The notes under the pieces: generated by a model
Databases searched by the model: none
What the model was told of the DNA's origin: nothing
What the model saw: the letters and a program-made list of their open reading frames with translations, nothing else
Translations under genes and position numbers: made by a program
From: Agrobacterium tumefaciens
Lineage (GTDB): Bacteria; Pseudomonadota; Alphaproteobacteria; Rhizobiales; Rhizobiaceae
Assembly (NCBI GenBank): GCA_025560025.1
Contig: CP048485.1
Location: 1,488,001-1,552,000 of the forward strand
DNA length: 64,000 bases
Direction of reading: 5' to 3'
Shown here: one piece after another, positions 38,329 through 47,471 of the stretch
Layout of the letters: each line of letters starts with the position of its first letter
How positions within the stretch are numbered: position 1 is the stretch's first letter

Positions 38329-39408
38329 ATGCTTTCACTTCGCCTGCTAACGATTATCGCCGGTTTTGCCCTTGCGGGCTCAGCAAGTGCGGCATCGATC
38401 GGCATCGTTGCTCCACAGAATGGTCCCTACGAGCTTTTGGGACAGCAGCTACGGCAGGGTGCGAAGGCAGCGGCCGCCAAGCTCGGGCTGGACGTCGTCG
38501 AAATCCATGAGAGCTGCGAAGACGGCAGCGGCGGTGCGATTGCCGACGGCCTGGTGGCCGCCAAAGTCAGCGCCGCAATCGGGTTCCTGTGCACCGAGAC
38601 GCTTCAGGGCGTTCTGCCGCCCCTCAAGGCGGCGGCCATTCCGGCGATCACGCTCTCCAGCCGCGCCCCCATCCTGATGGAAGACGCCCTTAAATACGGC
38701 TGGCCGCTCTTCCGCCTCACCCCGTCGGACAGGGCCGAGTCGGACAGGGCGGCGGAAATCATCCTGCGTGACTGGAAAGGGCATTCGATCGGTCTTGTGG
38801 ATGACGGCACGATCTTCAGCCGCGACCTGATCGACCGCATCCGCTCGACGCTGGAGGAAAACGGGCTGAAACCCACCTTCGCCGACACGATACGCCCCGG
38901 CCAGGAACAGCAGGTGGCGCTTGTGCGCCGGCTGGCGCGAACCGGAATTACCCATGTCTTCATCGGCGGCGAGCGCAATGACATTGCGATCATCGCCAGA
39001 GATGCCGCTTCGGAAAACATTCCCCTTACCATCATGGGCGGCGACGCCATGAATGCGGCGAACAATCCGGTTGCGCTTGCCGCCAATGTGCTGGCCATCA
39101 CCCGCCCCGCTTATGACACGCTGCCCTCGGCACAGGCCGTTGCCGGTGAATTGCGCGCCGCCAACATCGAACCGGAGGGATATACCCTGCCCGCCTATGC
39201 GGCAACCGAGTTGACCGCAGCGCTCGCCGAAGCGGCGCAATCGCAGGGAAAACCCGCACCCGAAATACTGGCAGGCGGCACCGTCTTCAAAACCGTCATC
39301 GGCGATATCGTTTTCAACCCGTCGCATGAACTTGCGGACAATCCCTATCGCCTGCAACGATGGAACGGCCAGCGCTTCGAACCGGCAGACAAGGCCGAGC
39401 GACAGTAA
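38329..39408 (+). CDS. Periplasmic binding protein, branched-chain amino acid ABC type
   Basis: The 359-residue protein has a signal peptide (LLTIIAGFALAGSASA, cleavage before ASIGIV) and a type I periplasmic-binding fold (Peripla_BP_6). The fold is seen as SIGIVAPQNGPYELLGQQLRQG, GFLCTETLQ, ITLSSRAP and the GLVDDGTIFSRD hinge. No permease or ATPase gene is adjacent, so it is an orphan receptor or works with a distant transporter. The ligand is unknown. The ATG at 38329 is right before the signal peptide; the longer frame is not coding. Confidence 0.85.
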   Translation: MLSLRLLTIIAGFALAGSASAASIGIVAPQNGPYELLGQQLRQGAKAAAAKLGLDVVEIHESCEDGSGGAIADGLVAAKVSAAIGFLCTETLQGVLPPLKAAAIPAITLSSRAPILMEDALKYGWPLFRLTPSDRAESDRAAEIILRDWKGHSIGLVDDGTIFSRDLIDRIRSTLEENGLKPTFADTIRPGQEQQVALVRRLARTGITHVFIGGERNDIAIIARDAASENIPLTIMGGDAMNAANNPVALAANVLAITRPAYDTLPSAQAVAGELRAANIEPEGYTLPAYAATELTAALAEAAQSQGKPAPEILAGGTVFKTVIGDIVFNPSHELADNPYRLQRWNGQRFEPADKAERQ

Positions 39409-39518
39409 GCGAAGCCGGCGTCACCGGAAATTCAACAAGTCGCGGCTGAGGCCGTTTCAAACCCGGATACATGATGCTAAAGGCAGCGTTGAGCAACGCG
39501 TCGAGAGGAGTTTGCCCC

Positions 39519-40196
39519 ATGTCCCTTCCCATCCGGATAGCACCGTCCATCCTGGCTGCCAATTTCGCCAAGCTTGGGCAGGAAGTCGCCGATGTGACGG
39601 AAGCAGGCGCGGACTGGATCCATCTCGATGTCATGGACGGCCATTTCGTGCCCAACATCTCGTTCGGACCGGATGTGATCAAGGCGCTTCGCCCGCACAG
39701 CAATGCCTTTTTTGATTGCCATCTGATGATCGCCCCCGTCGATCCCTATCTGGAGGCCTTCGCCAAGGCCGGCTGCGACGGCATCACCGTGCATGCGGAG
39801 GCAGGGCCGCACCTGCATCGCTCGCTTCAAACCATTCGCACGCTCGGCAGGAAGGCCGGTGTGACGCTCAACCCTGCCACGCCGCTCTCCGTCATCGAAA
39901 ACGTGCTTGATGATGTCGATCTCATCCTGATCATGAGCGTCAATCCCGGCTTCGGCGGGCAGAAATTCATTCCCGCCATGCTCGACAAGATCCGCGCGGC
40001 AAAAGCGATGATCGGCGACCGGCCGATCGAACTTGAAGTGGATGGCGGCGTGACGGCGCAGACCGCCGGCGCGATCGTTGCCGCCGGCGCCAATGCACTC
40101 GTGGCCGGCTCAGCCATCTTCAAGGGAGACGGCGTCGAGGATTATCGTAAAACGGTCTCGCTGCTGCGCACGACGGCGGAAGCCGGACAGTCCTGA
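39519..40196 (+). CDS. rpe: Ribulose-phosphate 3-epimerase
   Basis: The 225-residue TIM-barrel enzyme has [14 protein letters not shown], the metal and catalytic site [34 protein letters not shown] and EVDGGV. It interconverts ribulose-5-phosphate and xylulose-5-phosphate in the pentose phosphate and Calvin cycles. GAGAGGAG precedes the ATG at 39519. It lies 110 bp after the binding protein gene. Confidence 0.96.
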   Translation: MSLPIRIAPSILAANFAKLGQEVADVTEAGADWIHLDVMDGHFVPNISFGPDVIKALRPHSNAFFDCHLMIAPVDPYLEAFAKAGCDGITVHAEAGPHLHRSLQTIRTLGRKAGVTLNPATPLSVIENVLDDVDLILIMSVNPGFGGQKFIPAMLDKIRAAKAMIGDRPIELEVDGGVTAQTAGAIVAAGANALVAGSAIFKGDGVEDYRKTVSLLRTTAEAGQS

Positions 40197-40256
40197 TCCG
40201 ACACCAAACGCGGAGACGCCGGAAACGAGACTGCAGGCGTTTGGGTGGGGGCTTTG

Positions 40257-40793
40257 ATGGACAGCGAAACGCAGGATTTCCGTAAGATAATATCGGCCTC
40301 TTTGTTCCCGCTCCTTGCCCCGCTCGTCTGGGCCGCCTCTTCTGCAGCCAGCGCTGCCCTCGGCCTCTATCTCAGAAACCGGTTCGAAACCGACCATGCC
40401 GCCGACATCGTAATATTGTTCTTCTGCGGTGGCCTTCTGGGCTGGCCCTTGGCGATGGTCGCCCTGCGCTTCCTCCCCGCATCCCTCAACGTCCCGCTAC
40501 GCCTTGCGGCGAGCTGCCTTGCCATCGCCTTCTTCACCATAGCGGTCACGGCAGTTTTTTTCGCTTTTCAGTACCGCATCTTTTATGCGCAGTGGCACGC
40601 ACCGGCATTTTCCCGCATCTGGTTTTTCCAGCAGCTCTTCACCTCGCTCGGCGCCATCTACCAGTTCTGCATTCTGGGCCTTCGCCTTTATTTTCCATTT
40701 GCCGCCGTTCCGCTGCTGCTTGCAGGCCTTATCCTTTGCAGACGGGCACATGGAGCGCCGCGCATCCGTTCAGACGCACAAAGGACGCCCTGA
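40257..40793 (+). CDS. Hypothetical membrane protein, four to five helices
   Basis: This 178-residue protein has hydrophobic segments near residues 15-38, 50-70, 80-105, 125-150 and 153-170, a short acidic N-terminus and a basic C-terminal tail. It is probably an integral inner-membrane protein. No family is recognised. It follows rpe by 60 bp on the same strand. The ATG at 40257 is preferred; an in-frame GTG lies 12 bases upstream. Confidence 0.6.
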   Translation: MDSETQDFRKIISASLFPLLAPLVWAASSAASAALGLYLRNRFETDHAADIVILFFCGGLLGWPLAMVALRFLPASLNVPLRLAASCLAIAFFTIAVTAVFFAFQYRIFYAQWHAPAFSRIWFFQQLFTSLGAIYQFCILGLRLYFPFAAVPLLLAGLILCRRAHGAPRIRSDAQRTP

Positions 40794-40917
40794 CACTTTG
40801 AATATGCGCATCGGGCCGATGCGCAGGCCTGATAGCTGATTGAGATTACCGGAACACTTTGCTAAACGGGCAGCAAAATTCCTCCACAGAGAATTCCACA
40901 CAAAGAAAGTCATTGCC

Positions 40918-42225
40918 ATGATCCCTCGTTACTCCCGGCCGGAAATGGTCGCCATCTGGTCGCCGGAAACAAAGTTCCGCATCTGGTTCGAGATCGAGGC
41001 GCATGCCTGTGACGCGTTGGCCGAACTCGGCGTCATCCCCAAATCGGCTGCCCAGACCATCTGGGAAAAGGGCGGCAGCGCCACTTTCGACGTCGCCCGC
41101 ATCGACGAGATCGAGGCCGTCACCAAGCACGACGTCATCGCTTTCCTGACGCACCTTGCCGAATTTGTCGGACCCGACAGCCGTTTCGTCCACCAGGGCA
41201 TGACCTCCTCCGACGTGCTGGACACCACGCTCAACATCCAGCTCGTCCGCGCCGCCGATCTGCTGCTCGCCGATATGGACCGGGTGCTCGCCGCACTGAA
41301 GACCCGCGCCTTCGAACACAAGAACACGGTGCGCATCGGCCGCAGTCACGGCATCCATGCCGAGCCGACCACCATGGGCCTGACCTTTGCCCGCTTTTAT
41401 GCCGAGATGCACCGCAACCGCGAGCGCCTCGTCAATGCCCGTGCGGAAATCGCCACTGGCGCGATCTCCGGCGCCGTCGGCACCTTCGCCAATATCGACC
41501 CGCGCGTGGAAGAACATGTCTGTGCCAAGCTCGGCCTCATTCCCGAGCCGGTCTCCACGCAGGTCATCCCGCGTGACCGTCACGCCATGTTCTTCGCCGT
41601 CCTCGGCGTCATCGCCTCCTCGATTGAAAACGTCGCCATCGAAATCCGCCACATGCAGCGCACCGAGGTTCTGGAAGCGGAAGAGTTCTTCTCTCCCGGC
41701 CAGAAGGGTTCCTCCGCCATGCCGCACAAGCGCAACCCGGTGCTCACCGAAAACCTGACGGGCCTTGCCCGTCTGGTGCGCATGTCGGTCGTCCCGGCGA
41801 TGGAAAACGTGGCGCTCTGGCATGAGCGGGATATCAGCCACTCCTCTGTGGAGCGCGCCATCGGCCCTGACACCACCGTTACCCTCGACTTCGCACTGAA
41901 CCGCCTTGCCGGCGTCATCGAAAAGCTGGTGATCTACCCGGACAACATGTTGAAGAACATGAACAAGTTCCGTGGCCTCGTGCATTCGCAGCGCGTTCTC
42001 TTGGCGCTGACGCAGGCCGGCGTTTCGCGTGAGGACGCCTACCGCCTGGTGCAGCGCAACGCCATGAAGGTCTGGGAACAGGGTGCGGATTTCCTTGAGG
42101 AACTGCTGGGCGATGAGGAAGTGCGCGCCGCCCTTCCCGAAGATGCCATCCGCGAGAAGTTCGATCTCGGCTACCACACCAAGCATGTCGACACGATCTT
42201 CAAGCGCGTCTTCGGCAACGCCTGA
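40918..42225 (+). CDS. purB: Adenylosuccinate lyase
   Basis: The 435-residue fumarase/aspartase-superfamily enzyme has FVHQGMTSSDVLDT, IGRSHGIHAEP with the catalytic histidine and the flexible-loop signature GQKGSSAMPHKRNP. It acts twice in purine synthesis, on SAICAR and adenylosuccinate, releasing fumarate. The ATG at 40918 opens the domain directly. It begins the purine cluster of this window. Confidence 0.97.
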   Translation: MIPRYSRPEMVAIWSPETKFRIWFEIEAHACDALAELGVIPKSAAQTIWEKGGSATFDVARIDEIEAVTKHDVIAFLTHLAEFVGPDSRFVHQGMTSSDVLDTTLNIQLVRAADLLLADMDRVLAALKTRAFEHKNTVRIGRSHGIHAEPTTMGLTFARFYAEMHRNRERLVNARAEIATGAISGAVGTFANIDPRVEEHVCAKLGLIPEPVSTQVIPRDRHAMFFAVLGVIASSIENVAIEIRHMQRTEVLEAEEFFSPGQKGSSAMPHKRNPVLTENLTGLARLVRMSVVPAMENVALWHERDISHSSVERAIGPDTTVTLDFALNRLAGVIEKLVIYPDNMLKNMNKFRGLVHSQRVLLALTQAGVSREDAYRLVQRNAMKVWEQGADFLEELLGDEEVRAALPEDAIREKFDLGYHTKHVDTIFKRVFGNA

Positions 42226-42293
42226 GCAAACACCCTGAAGTTAATGCCGTCGCGGCCTTGATCGCGGCGGCATCACGACACAGATATGGGCGC

Positions 42294-42857
42294 ATGAAAG
42301 TTTCAGAAGCAGATATCCTCATCGTACCGGGTTACACCAATTCCGGCCCAGACCACTGGCAGACCCGCTGGGAGCGCAAGCTTTCCACCGCGCGCCGTGT
42401 CGAGCAGGCCGAGTGGACAAAACCGGTGAGGCACGATTGGGTGGCGCGGCTGGTGGAAGAGGTCAACGCCTCGACCAAGCCGGTCGTTCTCGTCGCCCAT
42501 TCACTGGGTGTACCGACCGTCATCCACGCCATTCCGGAAATCGGCAGGAAAGTTGCAGGCGCGCTTCTCGTCGCACCGCCGGATGTCGCCAATCCGGATA
42601 TCCGGCCGAAACATCTGATGACCTTCGGCCCCTATCCGCGCGATCCGTTGCCATTTCCGGCCATCACCATCGCCAGCCGCAACGATCCCTTCGGCTCCTA
42701 TGAACATGCCGACGATATTGCCGCCGCCTGGGGTTCGCTGCTGATCGATGCCGGCATGTCCGGTCATATCAACGCCGAGTCCGGCCATGGACCATGGCCC
42801 GAAGGCGGCATGGTGTTCGCCCAGTTCCTGAGCCGCCTGAAGGCAAACGAGCCCTGA
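42294..42857 (+). CDS. RBBP9/YdeN-type serine hydrolase
   Basis: The 187-residue alpha/beta hydrolase has ILIVPGYTNSGPDHWQTRWE, the nucleophile in VLVAHSLGVPT, ASRNDPFGSYEHA and the histidine in ESGHGPWPEG. These are the hallmarks of the RBBP9/YdeN family. It lies 68 bp after purB on the same strand, a common neighbour in rhizobia, but its substrate is unknown. Confidence 0.88.
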   Translation: MKVSEADILIVPGYTNSGPDHWQTRWERKLSTARRVEQAEWTKPVRHDWVARLVEEVNASTKPVVLVAHSLGVPTVIHAIPEIGRKVAGALLVAPPDVANPDIRPKHLMTFGPYPRDPLPFPAITIASRNDPFGSYEHADDIAAAWGSLLIDAGMSGHINAESGHGPWPEGGMVFAQFLSRLKANEP

Positions 42858-43060
42858 GAGGTACGAAGGGCGAGACCCGTCCCGCCCCTCGCCGCTCGCG
42901 CCGGCCGATTTTCAGCCATGGGACATTGTCGGCCCGACATAAGAATTGAAGGGAAGATATGCGCGCTGCATTGTAGAATGCACTCTTTTCCTTTATGGGA
43001 CCGCTCAAAGACAGAAACGTAACGCCACCAGAATCGGCGTCAACCAAGAGACCTGCCATT

Positions 43061-43825
43061 ATGAACCGTCGCCGCCGTATTTACGAAGGCAAGGCCAAGA
43101 TCCTCTACGAAGGTCCGGAGCCAGGCACGCTTATCCAGTTCTTCAAGGACGATGCGACCGCCTTCAACAAGAAGAAGCACGAAGTCATCGACGGCAAGGG
43201 TGTGCTGAACAACCGTATCTGCGAATATGTCTTCACGCATCTGAACAAGATCGGCATTCCCACCCACTTCATCCGCCGCCTCAACATGCGCGAGCAGCTG
43301 ATCAAGGAAGTGGAGATGATCCCGCTCGAGATCGTCGTGCGCAACGTCGCCGCCGGCTCGCTCTCCAAGCGCCTCGGTATCGACGAAGGCGTGGTCCTGC
43401 CGCGCTCCATCATCGAATTCTATTACAAGTCGGATGAGCTGGAAGACCCGATGGTCTCCGAAGAGCACATCACGGCCTTCGGCTGGGCCAACCCCGCCGA
43501 GCTTGACGACATCATGGCGCTTGCCATCCGCGTCAACGACTTCCTGTCCGGCCTCTTCCTCGGCGTCGGCATCCAGCTCGTCGATTTCAAGATCGAATGC
43601 GGCCGCCTTTTCGAAGGCGACATGATGCGCATCATCCTCGCCGACGAGATTTCGCCAGACAGCTGCCGTCTCTGGGACATCGAGACCCAGAAGAAGATGG
43701 ACAAGGACCTGTTCCGCCGCGACATGGGCGGGCTTCTCGAAGCCTATTCCGAAGTTGCGCGCCGTCTCGGCATCATCAATGAAAACGAACCGATCCGCGG
43801 CACCGGCCCTGTCCTCGTGAAGTAA
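43061..43825 (+). CDS. purC: SAICAR synthetase
   Basis: The 254-residue enzyme joins aspartate to CAIR in purine synthesis. It has [38 protein letters not shown] and [10 protein letters not shown]...DEISPDSCR. The ATG at 43061 starts the domain. It is followed by purS after 56 bp that include a tandem 19-bp duplication around its own stop codon. Confidence 0.97.
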   Translation: MNRRRRIYEGKAKILYEGPEPGTLIQFFKDDATAFNKKKHEVIDGKGVLNNRICEYVFTHLNKIGIPTHFIRRLNMREQLIKEVEMIPLEIVVRNVAAGSLSKRLGIDEGVVLPRSIIEFYYKSDELEDPMVSEEHITAFGWANPAELDDIMALAIRVNDFLSGLFLGVGIQLVDFKIECGRLFEGDMMRIILADEISPDSCRLWDIETQKKMDKDLFRRDMGGLLEAYSEVARRLGIINENEPIRGTGPVLVK

Positions 43826-43849
43826 TATCGGCCTCGTGAAGTAATATCG
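43813..43849 (+). repeat. Tandem 19-bp duplication at the purC stop codon
   Basis: CCTCGTGAAGTAATATCG occurs at 43813-43830 and again at 43832-43849, a period of 19. The first copy encodes the last purC residues and stop; the second lies in the purC-purS spacer. Confidence 0.9.
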
Positions 43850-43881
43850 ACACCGCAAGGGTAAAATCAGGAGAAGATCAG

Positions 43882-44124
43882 GTGATCAAGGCACGGGTGA
43901 CTGTTACGCTGAAGAACGGCGTTCTCGATCCGCAGGGCAAGGCAATCGAAGGCGCGCTCGGCAGCCTCGGTTTCGGCGGCGTCGGCCATGTCCGTCAGGG
44001 CAAGGTCTTCGACCTGGAGCTGGAAGGCGCCGACAAGGCCAAGGCCGAGACCGACCTGAAGGCGATGTGCGAAAAGCTTCTGGCCAATACGGTTATCGAA
44101 AACTACTCTATCGCCATTCTCTAA
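43882..44124 (+). CDS. purS: FGAM synthase subunit PurS
   Basis: The 80-residue protein is a complete PurS: KARVTVTLKNGVLDPQGKAIEGALGSLGF then RQGKVFDLEL. It bridges PurQ and the small PurL in the phosphoribosylformylglycinamidine synthase complex. The start is GTG at 43882 with AGGAGAAGATCAG upstream. PurQ follows by 21 bp. Confidence 0.95.
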   Translation: MIKARVTVTLKNGVLDPQGKAIEGALGSLGFGGVGHVRQGKVFDLELEGADKAKAETDLKAMCEKLLANTVIENYSIAIL

Positions 44125-44145
44125 AAGCCGCAGGAGCCGCCGACC

Positions 44146-44817
44146 ATGAAATCCGCTGTCGTCCAACTTCCCGGCCTCAACCGCGACCGCGACATGATCG
44201 CGGCGCTCACGAAAATCTCCGGAACGGCGCCCGTCACCATCTGGCAGACGGAAACGACACTTCCGGATGTTGACCTGATCGTCATTCCCGGCGGCTTCTC
44301 CTACGGTGACTATCTGCGTTGCGGCGCCATTGCCGCCCGCATGCCGGTCATGCAGGCCATCCGCGAAAAGGCCGAAAAGGGCGTCAAGGTTCTCGGCGTC
44401 TGCAACGGCTTCCAGATATTGGTCGAAGCCGGCATGCTGCCGGGCGCGCTGATGCGCAACGCCTCGCTGAAATTCGTCTGCCGTGAAGTGAAGCTCGAAG
44501 TCGTCAATAACGACACCGAATTCACCCGCGCCTATGACAAGGGCCAGGTCCTGCGTTGCCCCGTCGCCCACCACGACGGCAACTACTTCCTCGAAGCGGA
44601 TGAGTTGAAGGCCGTCGAAGGCAATGGCCAGGTCGTTTTCCGTTATGCTGACGGCACCAATCCCAACGGTTCGCTGAACGACATTGCCGGCGTCATCAAC
44701 GCCAAAGGCAACGTTCTCGGCATGATGCCGCATCCCGAAAACCTGATCGAAGCCGCCCATGGCGGTAATGACGGCCGCGGCCTCTTCGCCTCGGCGCTCG
44801 GCGTCATCGCCGCCTGA
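44146..44817 (+). CDS. purQ: FGAM synthase subunit PurQ (glutaminase)
   Basis: The 223-residue class I glutamine amidotransferase has the oxyanion glycine loop [15 protein letters not shown], the nucleophile cysteine in GVCNGFQ and the HPE triad in MPHPENLIE. It feeds ammonia to PurL. PurL lies 3.4 kb downstream, separated by four genes. Confidence 0.96.
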   Translation: MKSAVVQLPGLNRDRDMIAALTKISGTAPVTIWQTETTLPDVDLIVIPGGFSYGDYLRCGAIAARMPVMQAIREKAEKGVKVLGVCNGFQILVEAGMLPGALMRNASLKFVCREVKLEVVNNDTEFTRAYDKGQVLRCPVAHHDGNYFLEADELKAVEGNGQVVFRYADGTNPNGSLNDIAGVINAKGNVLGMMPHPENLIEAAHGGNDGRGLFASALGVIAA

Positions 44818-44894
44818 CAAGCGGGCGGGCATGTGCCTGCCCTCTTCTCGATGCCACTTCCGGCTCCAGTTTGGCCTTTAATTTGGATGACGCG

Positions 44895-45299
44895 ATGAAC
44901 CGCCTGTTCCGATCCCATGCCCCGAAGGCCGCTGGATTGCTTTTCGCCGCAGCAGCGCTTGCCGCGTGCCAGCCCAAGCCCCAGCCGGTATCATCCGTGT
45001 CGCGAGCGGCATTGCCGACCATGGAACGGGTCGCACTCGGCGCGAATGCCTGCTGGTTCAAATCGGGCGATCCGGCCTTCAAGGCCTATCGCCTGGCGCC
45101 GGAACTGAATTCCTTCTCCGGCCGTCCGCGCATCCTGCTCGTGCCGCGCAACAGCCCGGAATCCCGCCCCATGCTGGTGGTTCAGGCCGAGGGCAACCCG
45201 GCAAAGCTCGACGCTTTCGGTCCGGTGATGAACGACGCCGTTGCCGGCCGCATCGCGGCTGACGTCAAACGCTGGGCGAATGGCGGCAAGGGCTGCTGA
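44895..45299 (+). CDS. Hypothetical lipoprotein
   Basis: The 134-residue protein has a lipoprotein signal (APKAAGLLFAAAALAAC, lipobox LAAC) then a periplasmic domain with NACWFKSGDPAFKAYRLAPE and RPRILLVPRNSPESRP. A C-terminal GC residue pair closes it. The ATG at 44895 is chosen; the longer frame starts at TTG. Family not recognised, though the pattern is common in Rhizobiales. It may share the purQ transcript. Confidence 0.7.
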   Translation: MNRLFRSHAPKAAGLLFAAAALAACQPKPQPVSSVSRAALPTMERVALGANACWFKSGDPAFKAYRLAPELNSFSGRPRILLVPRNSPESRPMLVVQAEGNPAKLDAFGPVMNDAVAGRIAADVKRWANGGKGC

Positions 45300-45355
45300 T
45301 TTAGCGACCCTGACGTGTTCAGTTAGAGATTTGACGACAAGGCCACCCCGCGCGT

Positions 45356-45432
45356 GACGCCATCCTCGGGCTTGACCCGAGGATCCACGGCCGAATGAAA
45401 ACGGGTTCTCGGGTCAAGCCGGAAGACGACGG
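45356..45432. repeat. Intergenic palindromic repeat, GTCATCCTCGGG type (degenerate copy)
   Basis: CATCCTCGGGCTTGACCCGA and a degenerate inverted arm TTCTCGGGTCAAGCCGGAAGA flank a short spacer between the lipoprotein gene and the convergent DUF1127 gene. The right arm has diverged compared with the copies at 17851 and 54654. Confidence 0.75.
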
Positions 45433-45546
45433 AGGGTGGAAGATTCAATACAAAAAGACCCGCCGCGCCGGTTGGGACTGGCGTGGCGGGCCTGCCGAAT
45501 GGCTATCAGGCACCGGGGAAAGATGGCGCCGCTCTCCGGCAGAAAA

Positions 45547-45852
45547 TCAAAGCGGCCGCGTTGGCCACGAGAAAAGCTGCGACTTTGCGGCCTCTTTCAA
45601 GGCCTCGTCGCGCGTCACGCCAATATCCTGCAGAAGATCGTCCGACAGTTCCCGCAAAGCGAGCCGTCCCTGTCGTTTATCGTGCCAATTGAACAAGCCC
45701 GTAATCAGGCGACCAATAAGCGTGCGAGCGATCTCAGCCGGATACGGCGCCGGTGCGACCATGTCGCCGGCATCGCGGAACACGCGTTCCCGTTCGTAAC
45801 CGTCAGGATAAATTGTATCCGTTGTCGAAAGGTATTGATCCATCTTGCGCAT
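45547..45852 (-). CDS. DUF1127 domain protein
   Basis: The 101-residue protein has a C-terminal DUF1127 domain (about residues 52-95): a W-x-x-KRQGRLALRELSDDLLQDIGVTRDEALKEAAK sequence, read in parts, rich in arginines and leucines. Small DUF1127 proteins of Agrobacterium and Rhizobium influence RNA turnover and metabolism. The N-terminal half is unrecognised. It is divergent from the MocR-family gene, with 93 bp between them. Confidence 0.85.
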   Translation of the reverse strand: MRKMDQYLSTTDTIYPDGYERERVFRDAGDMVAPAPYPAEIARTLIGRLITGLFNWHDKRQGRLALRELSDDLLQDIGVTRDEALKEAAKSQLFSWPTRPL

Positions 45853-45902
45853 ATTGCACCTATTGTCTCCGTGCGTTCAGCCTCAGTTAATGCATCCAAT
45901 AA

Positions 45903-45942
45903 ATACAATTGACTTGCACATAGATACAATGCATAAATTGTC
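45903..45942. promoter_or_regulatory. Candidate operator between DUF1127 and MocR-type genes
   Basis: Two direct repeats ATACAAT at 45903-45909 and 45924-45930 are exactly 21 bp apart, two helical turns. The second is part of an inverted pair ACAATGCATAAATTGT at 45927-45942. Paired direct repeats at this spacing are typical of MocR/GabR-type operators. The second repeat and inverted pair lie within 25 bases of the MocR start codon, so autoregulation is plausible. Confidence 0.45.
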
Positions 45943-45945
45943 ACC

Positions 45946-47364
45946 ATGACAAATTGGCTTCCCGACATTACCGAGGGCAATGGGCCCATTTACCTGCGCC
46001 TTGCAGACAGTATCGAAGGTGCGATTTCGGATGGCATTCTGAAGGCCGGTTCGAAATTGCCGCCGCAACGCAATCTCGCTTATGATCTTGGCGTGACAAT
46101 CGGCACAATCAGCCGGGCCTATGCTCTCATTCACGAACGTGGTCTCGTCAGCGGCGAAGTCGGGCGTGGCACCTATGTCAATGAGAGCAAGACCCCTGCC
46201 CCGTCGTCACGTATCGAACCCGCAGCGTCCGCATTCGGCGGCACACGCCACCCGATCGAGACCAGCGCGGAGTTCAGGCTGAACACCACTGCTGCACCCG
46301 ATGTAGGCCAGAGCACGTTGATCACCCGGCACATCGAGGCCGTCACCCGGGACCATCCCTTCGAAGTGACCAACTACACCCGCGCGCTTCCAGACAGCTG
46401 GTGTATGGCGGGCGTTCGCTGGCTTTCCCAGAACGGCTGGTCGCCAAAGCCGGAAAACATCGTTTCGACGCTCGGCGCCCATGCGGCGGTGATGAGCGTG
46501 GTGACGGCGATGACGGCGCCGGGCGACCGGATCGTTTTCGAGCCCCTCACCTATTCCCATATCAGCCGCAGCGCCGCATTGGCCGGACGGCGGGTAACGC
46601 TGGTGGAAGCGGATGAGAAGGGCATTGTCCCCGACGATTTCGAACGCGTCTGCGCCCAGCAGCACCCCAAGATGATCTTCCTGATGTCAGCGGGCCAGAA
46701 CCCGACCTGCGCCACCCTGCCCGAAGAGCGGCGGCGTGCGATCGCCGATATCGCCCGCAGATACGGCGTATGGATTGTCGAGGACAATCTCTATGGCGCC
46801 ATGACCCGCGAGGCGATCCCGCTGATCGCCGAATTCGCGCCCGATATCACCTTCGTTGTCGGCGGCCTGTCCAAATCCGTTTCCGCCGGTGTCCGGGGCG
46901 GCTGGGTCGCCTGCCCGGCGCAGTTCTCGTCTAGGATACGCATTTCGCATTCGATGATGACCGGCGGTCTGCCCTTCATGCTGGCCGAACTGAATGCACG
47001 GCTCGTCAATAGCGGCGACGCCGATGACATCCGCAAGGATTGCATTGCCGAGATCAACCAGCGTGAGGCGATCGCCAGACGCGTTTTTGCCGGGCTGGAA
47101 TTCAACTCGCTGCCGGATATCGCCTTTCTGTGGCTGCGGCTGCCCGAACCCTGGCTTTCTGGCACGTTCCGCAATGCAGCCATGAAGGAGGGCGTGCTGA
47201 TCGACGACGAGGACGAGTTCAAGGCGGGGCGCACGGAGAAGGTTTTCCACCGTGTCCGCATCAGCTTTTCCGGGCCTCCCAAACGCGAGGATCTGACCCA
47301 TGCCTTCGGCACCTTGCGGCATCTGCTCGACAATGGTTCGGCCGGTTATGAAAGCGAGGCGTGA
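45946..47364 (+). CDS. MocR-family GntR/aminotransferase transcription regulator
   Basis: The 472-residue protein has an N-terminal GntR winged helix (about residues 10-75, IYLRLADSIEGAISDGILKAGSKLPPQRNLAYDLGVTIGTISRAY) read in segments, then a class I aminotransferase domain. PLP-site elements are STLGAHAAVMSV, QNPTCATLPEERR, VEDNLYG and the lysine in GGLSKSVSAGVRGGW. MocR proteins usually regulate a neighbouring gene through PLP or an amino acid; the divergent DUF1127 gene is the nearest candidate. Confidence 0.9.
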   Translation: MTNWLPDITEGNGPIYLRLADSIEGAISDGILKAGSKLPPQRNLAYDLGVTIGTISRAYALIHERGLVSGEVGRGTYVNESKTPAPSSRIEPAASAFGGTRHPIETSAEFRLNTTAAPDVGQSTLITRHIEAVTRDHPFEVTNYTRALPDSWCMAGVRWLSQNGWSPKPENIVSTLGAHAAVMSVVTAMTAPGDRIVFEPLTYSHISRSAALAGRRVTLVEADEKGIVPDDFERVCAQQHPKMIFLMSAGQNPTCATLPEERRRAIADIARRYGVWIVEDNLYGAMTREAIPLIAEFAPDITFVVGGLSKSVSAGVRGGWVACPAQFSSRIRISHSMMTGGLPFMLAELNARLVNSGDADDIRKDCIAEINQREAIARRVFAGLEFNSLPDIAFLWLRLPEPWLSGTFRNAAMKEGVLIDDEDEFKAGRTEKVFHRVRISFSGPPKREDLTHAFGTLRHLLDNGSAGYESEA

Positions 47365-47471
47365 GCGGGAACGAGTCTTTCCTGCAACACGACCTCTAAT
47401 TCAGTAACTCATCATTTACCAAACCGGCGAATCTGCCATCCTTTCCCTACTTCGCAGTGGGGAATGATTCG

